Source of the DNA: an uncultured Alphaproteobacteria bacterium
Lineage (GTDB): Bacteria; Pseudomonadota; Alphaproteobacteria; Rs-D84
Assembly: GCA_951801825.1 (NCBI GenBank)
Contig: CATOOF010000001.1
Location: forward strand, 134,936-198,935
Length of the DNA: 64,000 nt
Direction of reading: 5' to 3'
The translations under genes and the position numbers were made by a program. A model generated the notes under the pieces. The model was not told the DNA's origin. It did no database searches and saw nothing but the letters and a program-made list of their open reading frames with translations. Positions 1 through 9,657 of the stretch are shown here, in pieces (within the stretch, counting starts at the first letter, position 1; each line of letters opens with the position of its first letter).

Positions 1-47
1 GGCGATATGACAAGACCGGCAAAAATCCACGCAACAACTCTTTTCAT
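1..47 (-). CDS. N-terminal fragment of an exported protein (cut by window edge)
   Basis: An ATG on the minus strand opens a frame reading MKRVVAWIFAGLVIS that runs off the left edge. The basic start followed by a hydrophobic stretch is a typical signal-peptide beginning. The stop of the next minus-strand gene lies 64 bases upstream, so the two may be cotranscribed. Nothing can be said of its function. Confidence 0.5.
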   Translation of the reverse strand, partial: MKRVVAWIFAGLVIS

Positions 48-111
48 TATTATATATTATATCACAAATCGGGCATCACCCAAAAGGCGAAAATGAAATC
101 ACGGCAAAATA

Positions 112-837
112 TTAAAACAATATGTTTAATTTTGCCCCGACTTGAAACTCTTCACCTTCAAATTCGTAATCTATATGTCCAATATACTGGGTGCGGCCAT
201 ATTGGCGAACCAGTTTTGCGTTTATCCACTCTTGGTCATAATCCGGGTTTGTCGCCTTTCGAAAATCGGCGCCAATCCCCGCACGCCACGCCCCGCGCAG
301 TCTAAAGTACGCCTCTGGTATAAAATCGATATACGACATTCCGCGCTGGTCATCAAAAATCCAGCTGGATTTTACAGTCCCCGCCAGCGTCATTCCCGCC
401 CATTGACGTCCGAAACGCAAACCCGCGTAATACGTAGAATCTGCGAACCACGGCGTACGCACATGTGACGAGCCGCCAAATTTAAATCCGAACAAAACGT
501 CCGATATAATATTATGGTTATTTTCAGTCGGCGTCATCAGACGATACACACCGCCCAGGTCAAAACTGGAAAATCCATCCTCGTCGCCGTCGAAATCGTT
601 TTGATAATGCAAATTAACACCGGCAATGAAACGCTCGCTAAAACCGTATGAAAAATCTTGGCCTATGCGCAGCACACTGTCGTAATACGTTATATTAGAT
701 TTTGATAAAATTTCCCCGATTCCCTGCATATACAGCGGATCCGACGTATCAAATTCAAGTGTGTTTGCATGCGCCGGAACAGCACCCATTCCACATGCAA
801 TGCACACCGCCGCGATAACAATTTTTTTACAAAACAT
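112..837 (-). CDS. Outer-membrane beta-barrel-like protein, 241 aa
   Basis: This is probably a small outer-membrane barrel. It starts with a Sec signal peptide (residues 1-24, ending AHA). The mature part is rich in alternating hydrophobic and aromatic strands and Gly, and the chain ends ...GAKLNILF with a C-terminal Phe, as expected for BamA-inserted barrels. The ATG is preceded by a purine-rich GGGGGGAT. Strand patterns such as FGFKFGGSSH and YIDFIPEAYFRL support a barrel, but I do not recognise a named family. It follows the larger barrel protein at 918-2165 on the same strand, separated by a strong hairpin. Confidence 0.7.
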   Translation of the reverse strand: MFCKKIVIAAVCIACGMGAVPAHANTLEFDTSDPLYMQGIGEILSKSNITYYDSVLRIGQDFSYGFSERFIAGVNLHYQNDFDGDEDGFSSFDLGGVYRLMTPTENNHNIISDVLFGFKFGGSSHVRTPWFADSTYYAGLRFGRQWAGMTLAGTVKSSWIFDDQRGMSYIDFIPEAYFRLRGAWRAGIGADFRKATNPDYDQEWINAKLVRQYGRTQYIGHIDYEFEGEEFQVGAKLNILF

Positions 838-877
838 ATTATCCCCCCTACTTTTGCGTTGTTACATCTGCGCAAAG

Positions 878-902
878 CCCCCCGGAAAAAAATTCCGGGG
901 GG
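878..902 (-). terminator. Ten-base-pair hairpin between the two barrel genes
   Basis: CCCCCCGGAA (878-887) pairs perfectly with TTCCGGGGGG (893-902) around a five-base loop, just downstream of the stop of the 415-aa barrel gene. No long T-run follows on the minus strand, so it may be a weak terminator or an RNA-stabilising hairpin rather than a classic Rho-independent terminator. Confidence 0.55.
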
Positions 903-917
903 ACCGCACAAGTTTGA

Positions 918-2165
918 TTAAAACTGGAATATAGCCTGCAGGCCAACCGACATTTCCTTATAGTCGGACAATTTTGCCTCGCCATGTTTTATCCAGCCCA
1001 GCTGATTGCCATCGGCACCAACCGCACCATATGACCAATATCCCAACTTTTTGTCATCGGCACTGTCATAGAACGCGGTCTTGGCATACAGGTTCAGCGC
1101 AACCCAGTCATTAGGCTGCCAGCCAATGGCGCCTTTTATGGATGCCTGGTTATGCCAGTCATAGTTACCGAATATCGCCTCCAGATTCAGGGTCCAGTCT
1201 TCGTCCAGTACACTGAACACACCCAGTCCGCCCTCTATATAAAATGTATTATCAACATCGGTGTCGTATGCGATAAAGATTGCGGCCTTCTGACCTTCGG
1301 CGGTTGTGCCCTCTATTCCATTTCCATAAGAGTTGCCCTCAAAATCAACATACCATCCGCGGGCCAATCCATAGATTGTGGAACGTGCAACTTTATATCC
1401 GCCCTTCAGGTCTAAGATATAGCTGTTGGCAATATCTTTCTGATGCTGAAAATATCCCGACAGTGTTCCAATCCATTTCTCGTTATCGACAAAACGCCAC
1501 TGGCCCCCCAGACCGAACAGATTGAAACCATCGTCATCCATTTTGTCATCAGGCGCACTAGACCAGTCAAACTTATATTTGGTGGAATCGTATTTCGCCA
1601 TCGCCAGCACGGCCAACTTATCTGTAATACCATAACTAAAGTCTTCTTTTACAGAGAAAGACTTCATATCCCATTTGGCGCGCGTATCAGAAATTGTCAT
1701 TCCCTCGGACGGCGTCAGCGTCATGTCATAAGAGTTGGTGGAATACGCAACATCGGTTATTGATCCAAACTTGCCCTTTAACGGCTGAAAGAACGGATGC
1801 GCCAGATAATATTTGCGTTTCAGCTCTCTGCGAACTGTTTCGGCACGCGTTGTGCGAACATTGCGTGTCGCGGCATTGGCCGACGTACCCATAACACGAT
1901 TTGAATTGTCATACTGTTTGTACAGTGCGCTACGACTGGCGGGCTGGGTGTAATATAAATCCCCCGCGTCACGCGACTTGTATGTTGTTGTGGTGCTGCG
2001 CGTCTGATATTTTTCATAGTTCACATTTTGACGTGCGCGAACCGCCGGCGCGCCGGACAAATCCGCACTGGATGCGGCACGCATCCCCGTATTGGTTGCC
2101 GCCCAGACGGGTGCCATGCCGAAAACAGCGGCCGCCCATATAAACAAAGACATCTGCTTTTTCAT
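918..2165 (-). CDS. Outer-membrane beta-barrel protein, 415 aa
   Basis: This protein is likely outer-membrane and may form a channel or structural barrel. A signal peptide covers residues 1-22 (cleavage after VWA). The next ~100 residues are low-complexity, polar and Arg/Thr/Tyr-rich, which could be a periplasmic or cell-wall-contacting segment. From about residue 130 the sequence is a run of short amphipathic strands with aromatic girdles, ending ...SVGLQAIFQF with a terminal Phe. AAGGAG precedes the ATG. The family is not recognised. The mature N-terminal segment is unusual for a simple porin. Confidence 0.7.
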   Translation of the reverse strand: MKKQMSLFIWAAAVFGMAPVWAATNTGMRAASSADLSGAPAVRARQNVNYEKYQTRSTTTTYKSRDAGDLYYTQPASRSALYKQYDNSNRVMGTSANAATRNVRTTRAETVRRELKRKYYLAHPFFQPLKGKFGSITDVAYSTNSYDMTLTPSEGMTISDTRAKWDMKSFSVKEDFSYGITDKLAVLAMAKYDSTKYKFDWSSAPDDKMDDDGFNLFGLGGQWRFVDNEKWIGTLSGYFQHQKDIANSYILDLKGGYKVARSTIYGLARGWYVDFEGNSYGNGIEGTTAEGQKAAIFIAYDTDVDNTFYIEGGLGVFSVLDEDWTLNLEAIFGNYDWHNQASIKGAIGWQPNDWVALNLYAKTAFYDSADDKKLGYWSYGAVGADGNQLGWIKHGEAKLSDYKEMSVGLQAIFQF

Positions 2166-2223
2166 GATACAATTTCTCCTTTTGGGATAAATTATATCAT
2201 AAACGCGCCCTTTAAAAAAGCAT

Positions 2224-2247
2224 AAAAAACGCCGGAAAAATCCGGCG
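2224..2247 (-). terminator. Rho-independent terminator after ftsK
   Basis: On the minus strand CGCCGGA, a four-base loop and TCCGGCG are followed by six T residues, directly downstream of the ftsK stop. Confidence 0.8.
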
Positions 2248-2267
2248 GCGTAAAAGTATTTGGCTTC

Positions 2268-4523
2268 TTATAATATATGGCGCTTGTTATTGGCGTCGGG
2301 CGCACTGACGATGCCTTCGGCCTCCATCCGTTCCATAAAAGTTGCCGCCTTGTTATAGCCTATTTGCAGACGGCGCTGGATATAAGAAATCGTGGGCTTT
2401 TTATCACGCAAAACACATTCCTTGGCCTGGGTGTACAAATCCGCATCCTTGTCGCCCTTGGTCGGGGTGTCCCCACCGGCCGCGCCAACGGCGGCGCCCG
2501 CATCGGCCGTATCATCGCCGTCGGTTACGCCATCCGCATACTCCGGCGCACCCTGGGCACGCAGAAAGTCGCCAATCTGGGCCAGTTCGTTATCGGAAAT
2601 AAACGCACCGTGTATTCGCACTGGAACACGGCCGGCCTCGCTGAACAGCATGTCGCCGCACGCCAGCAGGTTTTCCGCACCGCCCTCGCCCAGGGTCGTA
2701 CGCGAGTCGATATTACTGCGCGCCTGGAACGAAACACGCGTCGGAAAGTTGGCCTTGATAACACCTGTGATTGTCGTCGCGTCAGGACGCTGGGTCGCCA
2801 TAACCAGATGAATTCCGGCCGCACGGGCTTTTTGTGCGATACGCTGAACGCATGCCTCTACCTCTTTGCGGGCCAGACTCATCAAATCTGCAACCTCGTC
2901 AATTATAATGACGATATAGGGCATATCAGACAAATCAATTTCCTGGGTCTCGAACAACAGCTCGCCCGTTTCTTCATCCGTGCCGACGGCAACCTGGCGC
3001 GTTAACTTTTCGCCGGCCGCCCTCTTTTGCGCCGCCGTTTCATTATAGCTTTCAATATTGCGTGCATTAAGCACCTGCAGCTGCTTGTAACGCTCTTCCA
3101 TTTCACGCACCGCCCATTTCAGCGCATTGACAGCCGCCGACGGATCCAGTTTTACAATCGGCGTTATCAAGTGCGGAATATCATCCCAGAATCCAAAATC
3201 CACACCTTTTGGGTCGATAATTATCAGTTTGCATTTATCCGGTGAAAAATGATACACAATCGATGTTATAATCGACTGAACAAATACAGACTTGCCCGAC
3301 CCGGTACGACCAGCAATCATCATGTGGGGCATTTTTGCCAAATCGTAATACATTGGATTTCCGCCGATGTCCACCCCCAGCGCCAACGGTATTTTATATT
3401 TAGAATTTACAAATGTCGGATTTTCAATCAACCCGCGGAAACGCACCATCTGCGTTGTCAGATTAACCATTTCAACACCGATATAGTTGGTGCGCGGTAT
3501 GTGCGCAATACGTATGTTTTCTGTGGCCATGGCGCGGGTCATATCCTTTACCGTTTCGGTAATTTTAGCGATACGCATGCCCGTATCAGGTTCAAATTCA
3601 TACAGCGTCACAATTGGGCCCGGCTTTATCCCCGCCACTTTGCCGTATACGCCGAATTCCTCAAAATGATCCTCCAGCGACGCCGCGTTGCGCTTTAGTT
3701 CTGGCGTTACAACATTTTTGCCAAACGCAGATTTTTCCAAGAACGCCGGATCAGGATAACTATACTCGCCACCGGCGACGCGAACCGACGGCGCGGCCGA
3801 TGCGGCACGCTTTATTGCGCGCGTGCGTGTGCGGCGCGGCTTTTGCTCTTGCTCTTCTACATCGGGCTCTTGCGTTTCCTCTTCTTCTTCAACTTCTTCT
3901 ACATCGTCCGCATCAATGGATTCAGGCACAGGCGGCCGGGTTAAATGGAATACAGACATAATCCAAACCAAAAACCGCCATACGCGTCCTGCGGCGGCCC
4001 TGATATGCGACCATTTTATATGTAAAACACCCGCACCCATAATAAAAAACACACCTAAGAATAAAATACCAGGCAGCACGGTCCACGCCCCAACAAGAGA
4101 CACCATATCAGCCGACGCAACCGCCCCGGCCAGCCCCCCGAACGTATCGCCGGGCAAAATCATTCCCATACCGGCCGCACCCGCACACACCGCGATAAAC
4201 CCGCGCATAAAGTTATACTCAGGCGAATTTTCATCCCGCGCCCCGGTCAGCATAACCAACCCGCGACGCGACACACACAACATAACAAACAACGCTGGCA
4301 AAAAACCAATCAGATAGCGGACGGCGCCCACAGCGTTTCCCATAAAACCTTGCCGTCCCATTGTACTGGCGGCGGCAAAACCGTCCAAATACGGATTATG
4401 AAATACAAGCGCCGCCGTCATCCATACACCCAAAACAAAAATCACGGCGCCCAGTGCCCTAAATGCCAAACTTTTCAATGCACCGGAAACACTGTCCGGC
4501 AAAAACTTTGATTGCGTATCCAT
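2268..4523 (-). CDS. ftsK: DNA translocase FtsK
   Basis: FtsK is a septum-anchored hexameric motor that pumps chromosomal DNA and activates XerCD at dif. The N-terminus has about four hydrophobic segments (residues ~20-190), then an acidic, Arg-rich linker (~200-245). The motor domain has Walker A GRTGSGKS at ~405-412 and Walker B IIIDEVADLM near ~540. The last ~60 residues form the winged-helix gamma domain (from PTISYIQRRLQIGY on) that reads KOPS. At 751 aa it is compact for the family because the linker is short. It is the last gene of its strand before a terminator. Confidence 0.96.
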   Translation of the reverse strand: MDTQSKFLPDSVSGALKSLAFRALGAVIFVLGVWMTAALVFHNPYLDGFAAASTMGRQGFMGNAVGAVRYLIGFLPALFVMLCVSRRGLVMLTGARDENSPEYNFMRGFIAVCAGAAGMGMILPGDTFGGLAGAVASADMVSLVGAWTVLPGILFLGVFFIMGAGVLHIKWSHIRAAAGRVWRFLVWIMSVFHLTRPPVPESIDADDVEEVEEEEETQEPDVEEQEQKPRRTRTRAIKRAASAAPSVRVAGGEYSYPDPAFLEKSAFGKNVVTPELKRNAASLEDHFEEFGVYGKVAGIKPGPIVTLYEFEPDTGMRIAKITETVKDMTRAMATENIRIAHIPRTNYIGVEMVNLTTQMVRFRGLIENPTFVNSKYKIPLALGVDIGGNPMYYDLAKMPHMMIAGRTGSGKSVFVQSIITSIVYHFSPDKCKLIIIDPKGVDFGFWDDIPHLITPIVKLDPSAAVNALKWAVREMEERYKQLQVLNARNIESYNETAAQKRAAGEKLTRQVAVGTDEETGELLFETQEIDLSDMPYIVIIIDEVADLMSLARKEVEACVQRIAQKARAAGIHLVMATQRPDATTITGVIKANFPTRVSFQARSNIDSRTTLGEGGAENLLACGDMLFSEAGRVPVRIHGAFISDNELAQIGDFLRAQGAPEYADGVTDGDDTADAGAAVGAAGGDTPTKGDKDADLYTQAKECVLRDKKPTISYIQRRLQIGYNKAATFMERMEAEGIVSAPDANNKRHIL

Positions 4524-4574
4524 GACGCGTATTGTATCACAAAAAAGGATAAAATTTAAGAATAAAACGCCGTA

Positions 4575-5258
4575 TTATTTGTCACGCAGCATTGCCCATT
4601 TTACCAAATCGGCGGCAACCATTCCTATAAACGCGCCAAATATCACATCAGACGGCCAATGCTCCCCGACGCATATCCGCGACACGCCAATCAACACCGC
4701 CAGCGTCCACGTCAGAACCTTTACCCTTGGGGCCAGCATTCCTATCATGACCAGCGCCGCAAAAGATATCGCCGTATGCCCCGACGGCATCGAATTAAAC
4801 ACCCAGTCAAACGACGGCGGATAAAATCCTGTAAACTCTAATGCCTCATACAATATTGGTCTGGCACGCCCTAAACATACTTTTAAGACTTGAACGACCA
4901 CGCCTGCCGACAAGATAGAGCAAAATATCAAAAACACATTGCTACGCTTTGTTTTTTGCCAAAAATCCATAAAAAACGCATATAAACTAAAGCGATTTCT
5001 ATCATTTTTAATATTAGGCTTTGATTTTATTGACTTTCTTATATAAACACCAACGACCGCCCCGGCAAATACCGCCGCCCATATTTTATCATCAAAAACA
5101 GCGCTTAAAATCTGCCAGAAACGACAATCGCCACCACGCATAAACAGCAAAACCGGGGCATCAAACCAGAACACCCCCATAACAACCAGCGCCACCGACA
5201 CAACACATGCCCACGCCAGCAAACGCCATTTCATTTTATTATCCGCAGTTAAAAACAT
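4575..5258 (-). CDS. PAP2-family membrane phosphatase
   Basis: This is an integral membrane phosphatase of the PAP2 / acid phosphatase superfamily, which includes undecaprenyl-pyrophosphate and lipid phosphate phosphatases. All three signature motifs are visible: K126...R133-P (KVCLGRARP), PSGH at 158-161, and SR...H...D at 193-204 (SRICVGEHWPSD). About five hydrophobic segments surround them, and the active site would face the periplasm. The substrate cannot be read from sequence; undecaprenyl-PP, phosphatidylglycerol-P and lipid A phosphates are the main options. It lies 16 bases downstream of the S41-like gene and 51 upstream of ftsK's start, so cotranscription is likely. Confidence 0.88.
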   Translation of the reverse strand: MFLTADNKMKWRLLAWACVVSVALVVMGVFWFDAPVLLFMRGGDCRFWQILSAVFDDKIWAAVFAGAVVGVYIRKSIKSKPNIKNDRNRFSLYAFFMDFWQKTKRSNVFLIFCSILSAGVVVQVLKVCLGRARPILYEALEFTGFYPPSFDWVFNSMPSGHTAISFAALVMIGMLAPRVKVLTWTLAVLIGVSRICVGEHWPSDVIFGAFIGMVAADLVKWAMLRDK

Positions 5259-5274
5259 CCCATACCGCCTTAAA

Positions 5275-6780
5275 TTATATGTCCATTAATCTGTTATAAA
5301 CTTTTTTATCGGTCAAAATCTTTACCGCAACGGCGGTCGATAACGCATCCTCGTCTGCGCCACTGGTAATTACCGGACATCCGCGCCGAATATCTGCCGC
5401 CGGCACATCCGTCTTTGAATTAAAGTCCGTCGCACGAAAATCGCCATTTAATACATTCAGGAAGAAAGCCTCTTGCTGGGATGCACTGCGGATATTTGAC
5501 AGGCAAATAATCGGAAACACGCCCCGCCCGTCTATTACGCGGCCGGTCCCGGTCTTGACCGATTTGTTCAATAATTCCAATGCACCGCCATTGTTCAAAT
5601 CTATCTGTGTGGCGATTCTGGCGGCGCCGCGTGTGGGCGTTCCAACCAAAATACCACGATTGTTTTCATAAAATGCGGCCGCAATGGCCTCGGCCGTGCC
5701 ACGCGTCTGGTCTGACATCAAAACAACAACCGGCGCCTGGGTAACCGCCGCACCGCCCGGCACCACCTCCACTTCTTCGCGGGCTGTTTCAACAATGCGC
5801 ATCACAGGCACGCCCCCCACGAACAACCCGGCCAGTTTTGCGGCCGCACGCTCGTCGTCGCCGGTCGCGGAACGCAAATCCAGTACAATTCCAGACACGT
5901 CTTTATATTTTGCCAGCGCCTCATTTACAATTGAAACCGCGCCATCGGAAACGTTATGAACAACTATCTCCAGTATGCCGCCGTCGGCGCCAACACCGAC
6001 ACGATGCACAACATCCGCATCCGCCAATACAACCGTTGCCCGGCGCAACACCACATGCCGCGTCCCTGCGGGCGTTAATAATGTTATTTTCGCCGTCCCG
6101 GAATTAAAACCGGACATCACGGCATCCAAATCAGCATCCGTCATATCGGCGACAGCGCGGCCATTAATTTCCGTTATCAAATCCCCTGCGCGAACACCCG
6201 CCGCATCGGCACTGGATCCCTTATATATTCCATTTACACGGAAATTCCCGCGTTCGTCGCGGGCGCCTGTCAAACCCGCACTGGTCAGCAGACGGCCGTC
6301 TTCGGCAATTTCAGCCGCACGAGAATATATATATCGGCCATTTTCATCCACCCCGGCCATCAATGCACCCACAACAGTCTGGTAAAGTTCGCTGGTCCCC
6401 AGACGACGCAGTTCGGGGTCGCGTTCGCGCATTTTTAAAACAAGTGCTGTCGTAATCTCGCCAAATCCTTTCCAGTCGCCGGCCCCAGGACGCGGATAAT
6501 TTGCGACAATATCATCGCCCCACACCAGAACGACGCGCTGGTCGGTGGCGGCGATATGTGCATTTTTATTAAGGCGCTCGATACTTTCAATCGCCACATT
6601 CAGATTTTTTCCGCCCCACTTTACCCCGTCAAGCTTTTGATAAATATCCGCAAACGTCGCCGATACATCGGCGACGCGCAACCCCTGCTGAACAGGCTCG
6701 TCCTCGAAAAACAGGCTATCAGCGCGAGCGGGCGCAACACAAATGGTAAATAACAATAAAAAGAGTCGTGTCAATCTCAT
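5275..6780 (-). CDS. Exported PDZ / S41 protease-like protein, catalytic residues missing
   Basis: The fold is that of C-terminal processing proteases (CtpA/Prc, MEROPS S41): signal peptide (1-20), PDZ domain (~165-250, with NGIYKGSSADAAGVRAGDLI), and the S41 core with VLDLRS, VVVLMSDQTRGTAEAIA and GTPTRGAARIA. In active enzymes the motif is roughly T-A-S-A-S-E-I with a Lys 25 residues on (PTYGKG). Here the Ser position is Gly and the Lys position is Ala, so both members of the dyad are lost. I chose the ATG at 6780 because GGGGGA lies just upstream; an ATG 15 bases further upstream is also possible. It is probably a periplasmic pseudoprotease or a substrate-binding scaffold. Confidence 0.82.
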   Translation of the reverse strand: MRLTRLFLLLFTICVAPARADSLFFEDEPVQQGLRVADVSATFADIYQKLDGVKWGGKNLNVAIESIERLNKNAHIAATDQRVVLVWGDDIVANYPRPGAGDWKGFGEITTALVLKMRERDPELRRLGTSELYQTVVGALMAGVDENGRYIYSRAAEIAEDGRLLTSAGLTGARDERGNFRVNGIYKGSSADAAGVRAGDLITEINGRAVADMTDADLDAVMSGFNSGTAKITLLTPAGTRHVVLRRATVVLADADVVHRVGVGADGGILEIVVHNVSDGAVSIVNEALAKYKDVSGIVLDLRSATGDDERAAAKLAGLFVGGVPVMRIVETAREEVEVVPGGAAVTQAPVVVLMSDQTRGTAEAIAAAFYENNRGILVGTPTRGAARIATQIDLNNGGALELLNKSVKTGTGRVIDGRGVFPIICLSNIRSASQQEAFFLNVLNGDFRATDFNSKTDVPAADIRRGCPVITSGADEDALSTAVAVKILTDKKVYNRLMDI

Positions 6781-6813
6781 GCCTGTTCCCCCCATTATCG
6801 GCGCCCCGCTGAT

Positions 6814-7677
6814 TTAATATTTTGTTTCGCGCAGGTTAAAGTGATACAAAATCACGTTTGAGATATAGATACTGGTAAGCGTACCCATAACAATTGCAAA
6901 CGTCATTGCAACCGCAAAATCCTGCAGCATCAGTCCGCCAAACAAATACAGTCCCACCATCGCCAGAATTGTGGACAGACTGGTCATAACCGTACGATGC
7001 ATCATTTCATTGATAGACAGGTCTATCAAATCTGTCATTGGCATTTTATGATATTTCTTGATGTTTTCGTCTATGCGGTCATAGTTTACGACCTTGTCGT
7101 TTATGGAATATCCGATACCCATCAATATAACCGCAATTGATGTCTGATTAAATTCCAGACCTGCTACCGAGAAAAATCCAAACATCAATACAAAGTCCAG
7201 AACCAGCGACACAAACGAGCCCACCGCATATCCGCCGCGATACCGAATCCAGATGTAAACACTCATCAAAACAAACGACACCAGAATCGCCAGGATACCC
7301 CCGCGCACCAGTTCGCCGCCAATTTTCGGCCCAACAATTTGCACCTGGGAATACTGAACCTTGTCGCCCAGTATGTCTTTTATTTCACGAACGCGCGTGT
7401 TCTGTTCGGCATCCGTCGCACCTTTTGGCAATCCCACACGCAACAGTATAGAGGAACCGTCCACAGATTGCAGTTCCGGACTGAACGCGGCCAAATCGGT
7501 GCGCATTTTATCAATTGTGTACTCGGCGGAAACGGGTGTTACCTCCATCGATATTCCGCCGGCAAAATCAATACCGTAATTAAGTCCGCGCGTCGCCAGC
7601 GACACAATGGAAATCGCGACCAGGATTCCAGAAACCCAGTACGATAATTTGCGATATTTCATAAAGTGCAGTTTCAT
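6814..7677 (-). CDS. secF: Protein translocase subunit SecF
   Basis: SecF works with SecD and YajC at the SecYEG channel, using the proton gradient to pull exported proteins into the periplasm. The N-terminus has one membrane segment followed by the signature GLNYGIDFAGGISMEV. A small periplasmic domain and a cluster of five membrane segments come next, including MGIGYSINDKVVNYDRIDEN, the RND-type region. The 287-aa length is normal. It follows secD after 22 bases in the usual order yajC-secD-secF. Confidence 0.96.
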   Translation of the reverse strand: MKLHFMKYRKLSYWVSGILVAISIVSLATRGLNYGIDFAGGISMEVTPVSAEYTIDKMRTDLAAFSPELQSVDGSSILLRVGLPKGATDAEQNTRVREIKDILGDKVQYSQVQIVGPKIGGELVRGGILAILVSFVLMSVYIWIRYRGGYAVGSFVSLVLDFVLMFGFFSVAGLEFNQTSIAVILMGIGYSINDKVVNYDRIDENIKKYHKMPMTDLIDLSINEMMHRTVMTSLSTILAMVGLYLFGGLMLQDFAVAMTFAIVMGTLTSIYISNVILYHFNLRETKY

Positions 7678-7699
7678 AACTTAAATCCCCCTTGGCGCC

Positions 7700-9253
7700 T
7701 TATTTTATATATCCGATTTTTTTGTTCTTGCCGTTCATGTACCAGTCAATCAAGACCTTGGACAGTGCCAGACACGTAAACAGCGTTGTTATAACACCAA
7801 TAGAGAGCGTCACTGCAAACCCGCGTATCGGGCCGGCGCCAAACTGGAACAGAATCAAGCTGCATATAAGATTGGTCAAATTACCGTCCAAAACTGTTTT
7901 CATTGAGCGGTGGAAACCAATATCGACCGCACGCAATGTCGGAACACCGGCACGCACCTCGTCGCGGATTCGCTCAAACGGCAGTATGTTCGCATCCACC
8001 GCCATCCCCAGCGTCAGTACGATACCCGCAATCCCGGGCAGTGTCAGCGTTGCACCAAACAGCGCGGAAATTCCAATGATCATTGCCAAATTAACCAGCA
8101 ACACGATATTCGCAATAAGGCCAAATCCACGATAAAAGAATATCATGAATATCAACACGAACAGCACGCCAACGGCCGAACCTATTTTACCCTGCTCGAT
8201 GGTATCGGCCCCCAGGCCCGCACCAACCGTGCGCTCTTCTATAACCGACAGTGGCGCCGGCAACGCGCCGGACCGCAACAGCACCGCCAGGTCTTTTGCC
8301 CCCTGCAACGTAAATCCGCCGGAAATCTGGCCGCGGCCGCCCGGAATCGGTTCACGAATAACAGGTGCGGACAAAACCTTGCCGTCCAGTACGATTGCAA
8401 AACGCTCGCCTACATGTTCTGTTGTCAACTTGGCAAACCGACGTGCCCCGGTGGCATCAAATACCGTCGATACAACAGGCATATTATTCTGGTCAAAATC
8501 CGCCTGTGAATCCTTAAGACTTTCGCCGGAAACCTCTACACGGGAATATACGGCGACTTTTTGGTCTGGCGACTCCATATACGGCATAAACTCTGTTCCC
8601 GCCGGTGCGCGACCTGATGCCACCTGTTCTGCCGGGACATTTTCATTTACCAAATGGAATGTCATTTTTGCCGTCTGCCCGATAAGCTCTTTTATATGTT
8701 CCGGGTTGTCTACGCCGGGCAACTGAATCAAAATATACTTTCCGCCCTGGGTCTGGATAGACGGCTCTTTGGTCCCCAGCGCATCAATACGGCGACGAAC
8801 AATCTCTATACTGCGTGTCAGCGCATCTGACACCATTTCCTCTTTTTGCTTATCCGAATAAGACAGCGTTATAACGCGCCCGTCTGAATCAATATCAACC
8901 GTATTGCCCAGAACACTTTTCAGGCGCCCTTTTGCCTTGGAAACATCTGCCTCGTCACGAACCGTGAACGATACAGTCCCGTCAACATTGCGCAGATTGG
9001 AAAAACGCACAACACCCTTGTCGCGGTCAATCAGCGCAGAGCGCGTTTCCTCATACAACTGTGCCGACTTTTCACGCATCATTGTTGCGGTATCCACCTC
9101 CAGCAACAGCTGGGCCCCGCCCTTCAGGTCCAACCCCAGCGGGATTGGGCGTATCCATGACGGGAAATATTTTGCTGCACCCGGCATCATTGTCGGCACG
9201 GCCAGCAATACGCAAAATACTGCAACGAATATTATTGCCAGTTTTTTAAACAT
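7700..9253 (-). CDS. secD: Protein translocase subunit SecD
   Basis: SecD is the large RND-type partner of SecF. The sequence shows the N-terminal membrane segment, GLDLKGGAQLLLEVD, the periplasmic head with VRRRIDALGTKEPSIQTQG, and the C-terminal transmembrane block with GMAVDANILPFERIRDE, where conserved Asp and Arg take part in proton coupling. The 517-aa length is typical of alphaproteobacteria. yajC ends 23 bases upstream, so yajC-secD-secF form one operon. Confidence 0.96.
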   Translation of the reverse strand: MFKKLAIIFVAVFCVLLAVPTMMPGAAKYFPSWIRPIPLGLDLKGGAQLLLEVDTATMMREKSAQLYEETRSALIDRDKGVVRFSNLRNVDGTVSFTVRDEADVSKAKGRLKSVLGNTVDIDSDGRVITLSYSDKQKEEMVSDALTRSIEIVRRRIDALGTKEPSIQTQGGKYILIQLPGVDNPEHIKELIGQTAKMTFHLVNENVPAEQVASGRAPAGTEFMPYMESPDQKVAVYSRVEVSGESLKDSQADFDQNNMPVVSTVFDATGARRFAKLTTEHVGERFAIVLDGKVLSAPVIREPIPGGRGQISGGFTLQGAKDLAVLLRSGALPAPLSVIEERTVGAGLGADTIEQGKIGSAVGVLFVLIFMIFFYRGFGLIANIVLLVNLAMIIGISALFGATLTLPGIAGIVLTLGMAVDANILPFERIRDEVRAGVPTLRAVDIGFHRSMKTVLDGNLTNLICSLILFQFGAGPIRGFAVTLSIGVITTLFTCLALSKVLIDWYMNGKNKKIGYIK

Positions 9254-9276
9254 ACCATTCTACCTTTTGTGAAAAC

Positions 9277-9585
9277 CTATTTATCAACACCTGCAACGGC
9301 GTTCTTGTTAACCTCTACAACGACACCTTTGGCAATTTCCACCTCAATCGAGGTATCGCCAACTTTCTTTACGGTGCCATATATGCCGGCCGCCATCACG
9401 CGATTTCCAACCTTTATGGAATCAAGCATCTTTTTATATTCAGCCATGCGTTTACGCTGGGGCCGAACCATGAACAGGTATATTATGCCAAACACCACCA
9501 CCAGATACAACAACAGGCCCCACATATCGTTTTTAGGCGCACTTGATGCCGCATCGGCAACAACAGCGATATTTTCAGCTTCCAT
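9277..9585 (-). CDS. yajC: YajC, accessory subunit of the Sec translocon
   Basis: This 102-aa protein has a single membrane helix (~25-42) followed by FMVRPQRKRMAEYKKMLDSI and a small beta-rich cytoplasmic domain (GNRVMAAGIYGTVKKVG), the standard YajC layout. It binds SecDF. It is the first gene of the yajC-secD-secF operon; AAGGAGAA precedes the ATG. Confidence 0.95.
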   Translation of the reverse strand: MEAENIAVVADAASSAPKNDMWGLLLYLVVVFGIIYLFMVRPQRKRMAEYKKMLDSIKVGNRVMAAGIYGTVKKVGDTSIEVEIAKGVVVEVNKNAVAGVDK

Positions 9586-9657
9586 TTAAATTCTCCTTGT
9601 CTTTTTATGCCATCAGAATAGACAAAAAAGGCGCGTGTGTAAAGGAAATAGTTGAAA

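Noticed and set aside
2277-3005. Plus-strand open frame antisense to ftsK
   Set aside because: It is a shadow of ftsK: composition is Arg/His-rich, no ribosome site, no recognisable domain. The same holds for the many antisense frames over mutL, addB, uvrB, aspS and asmA.
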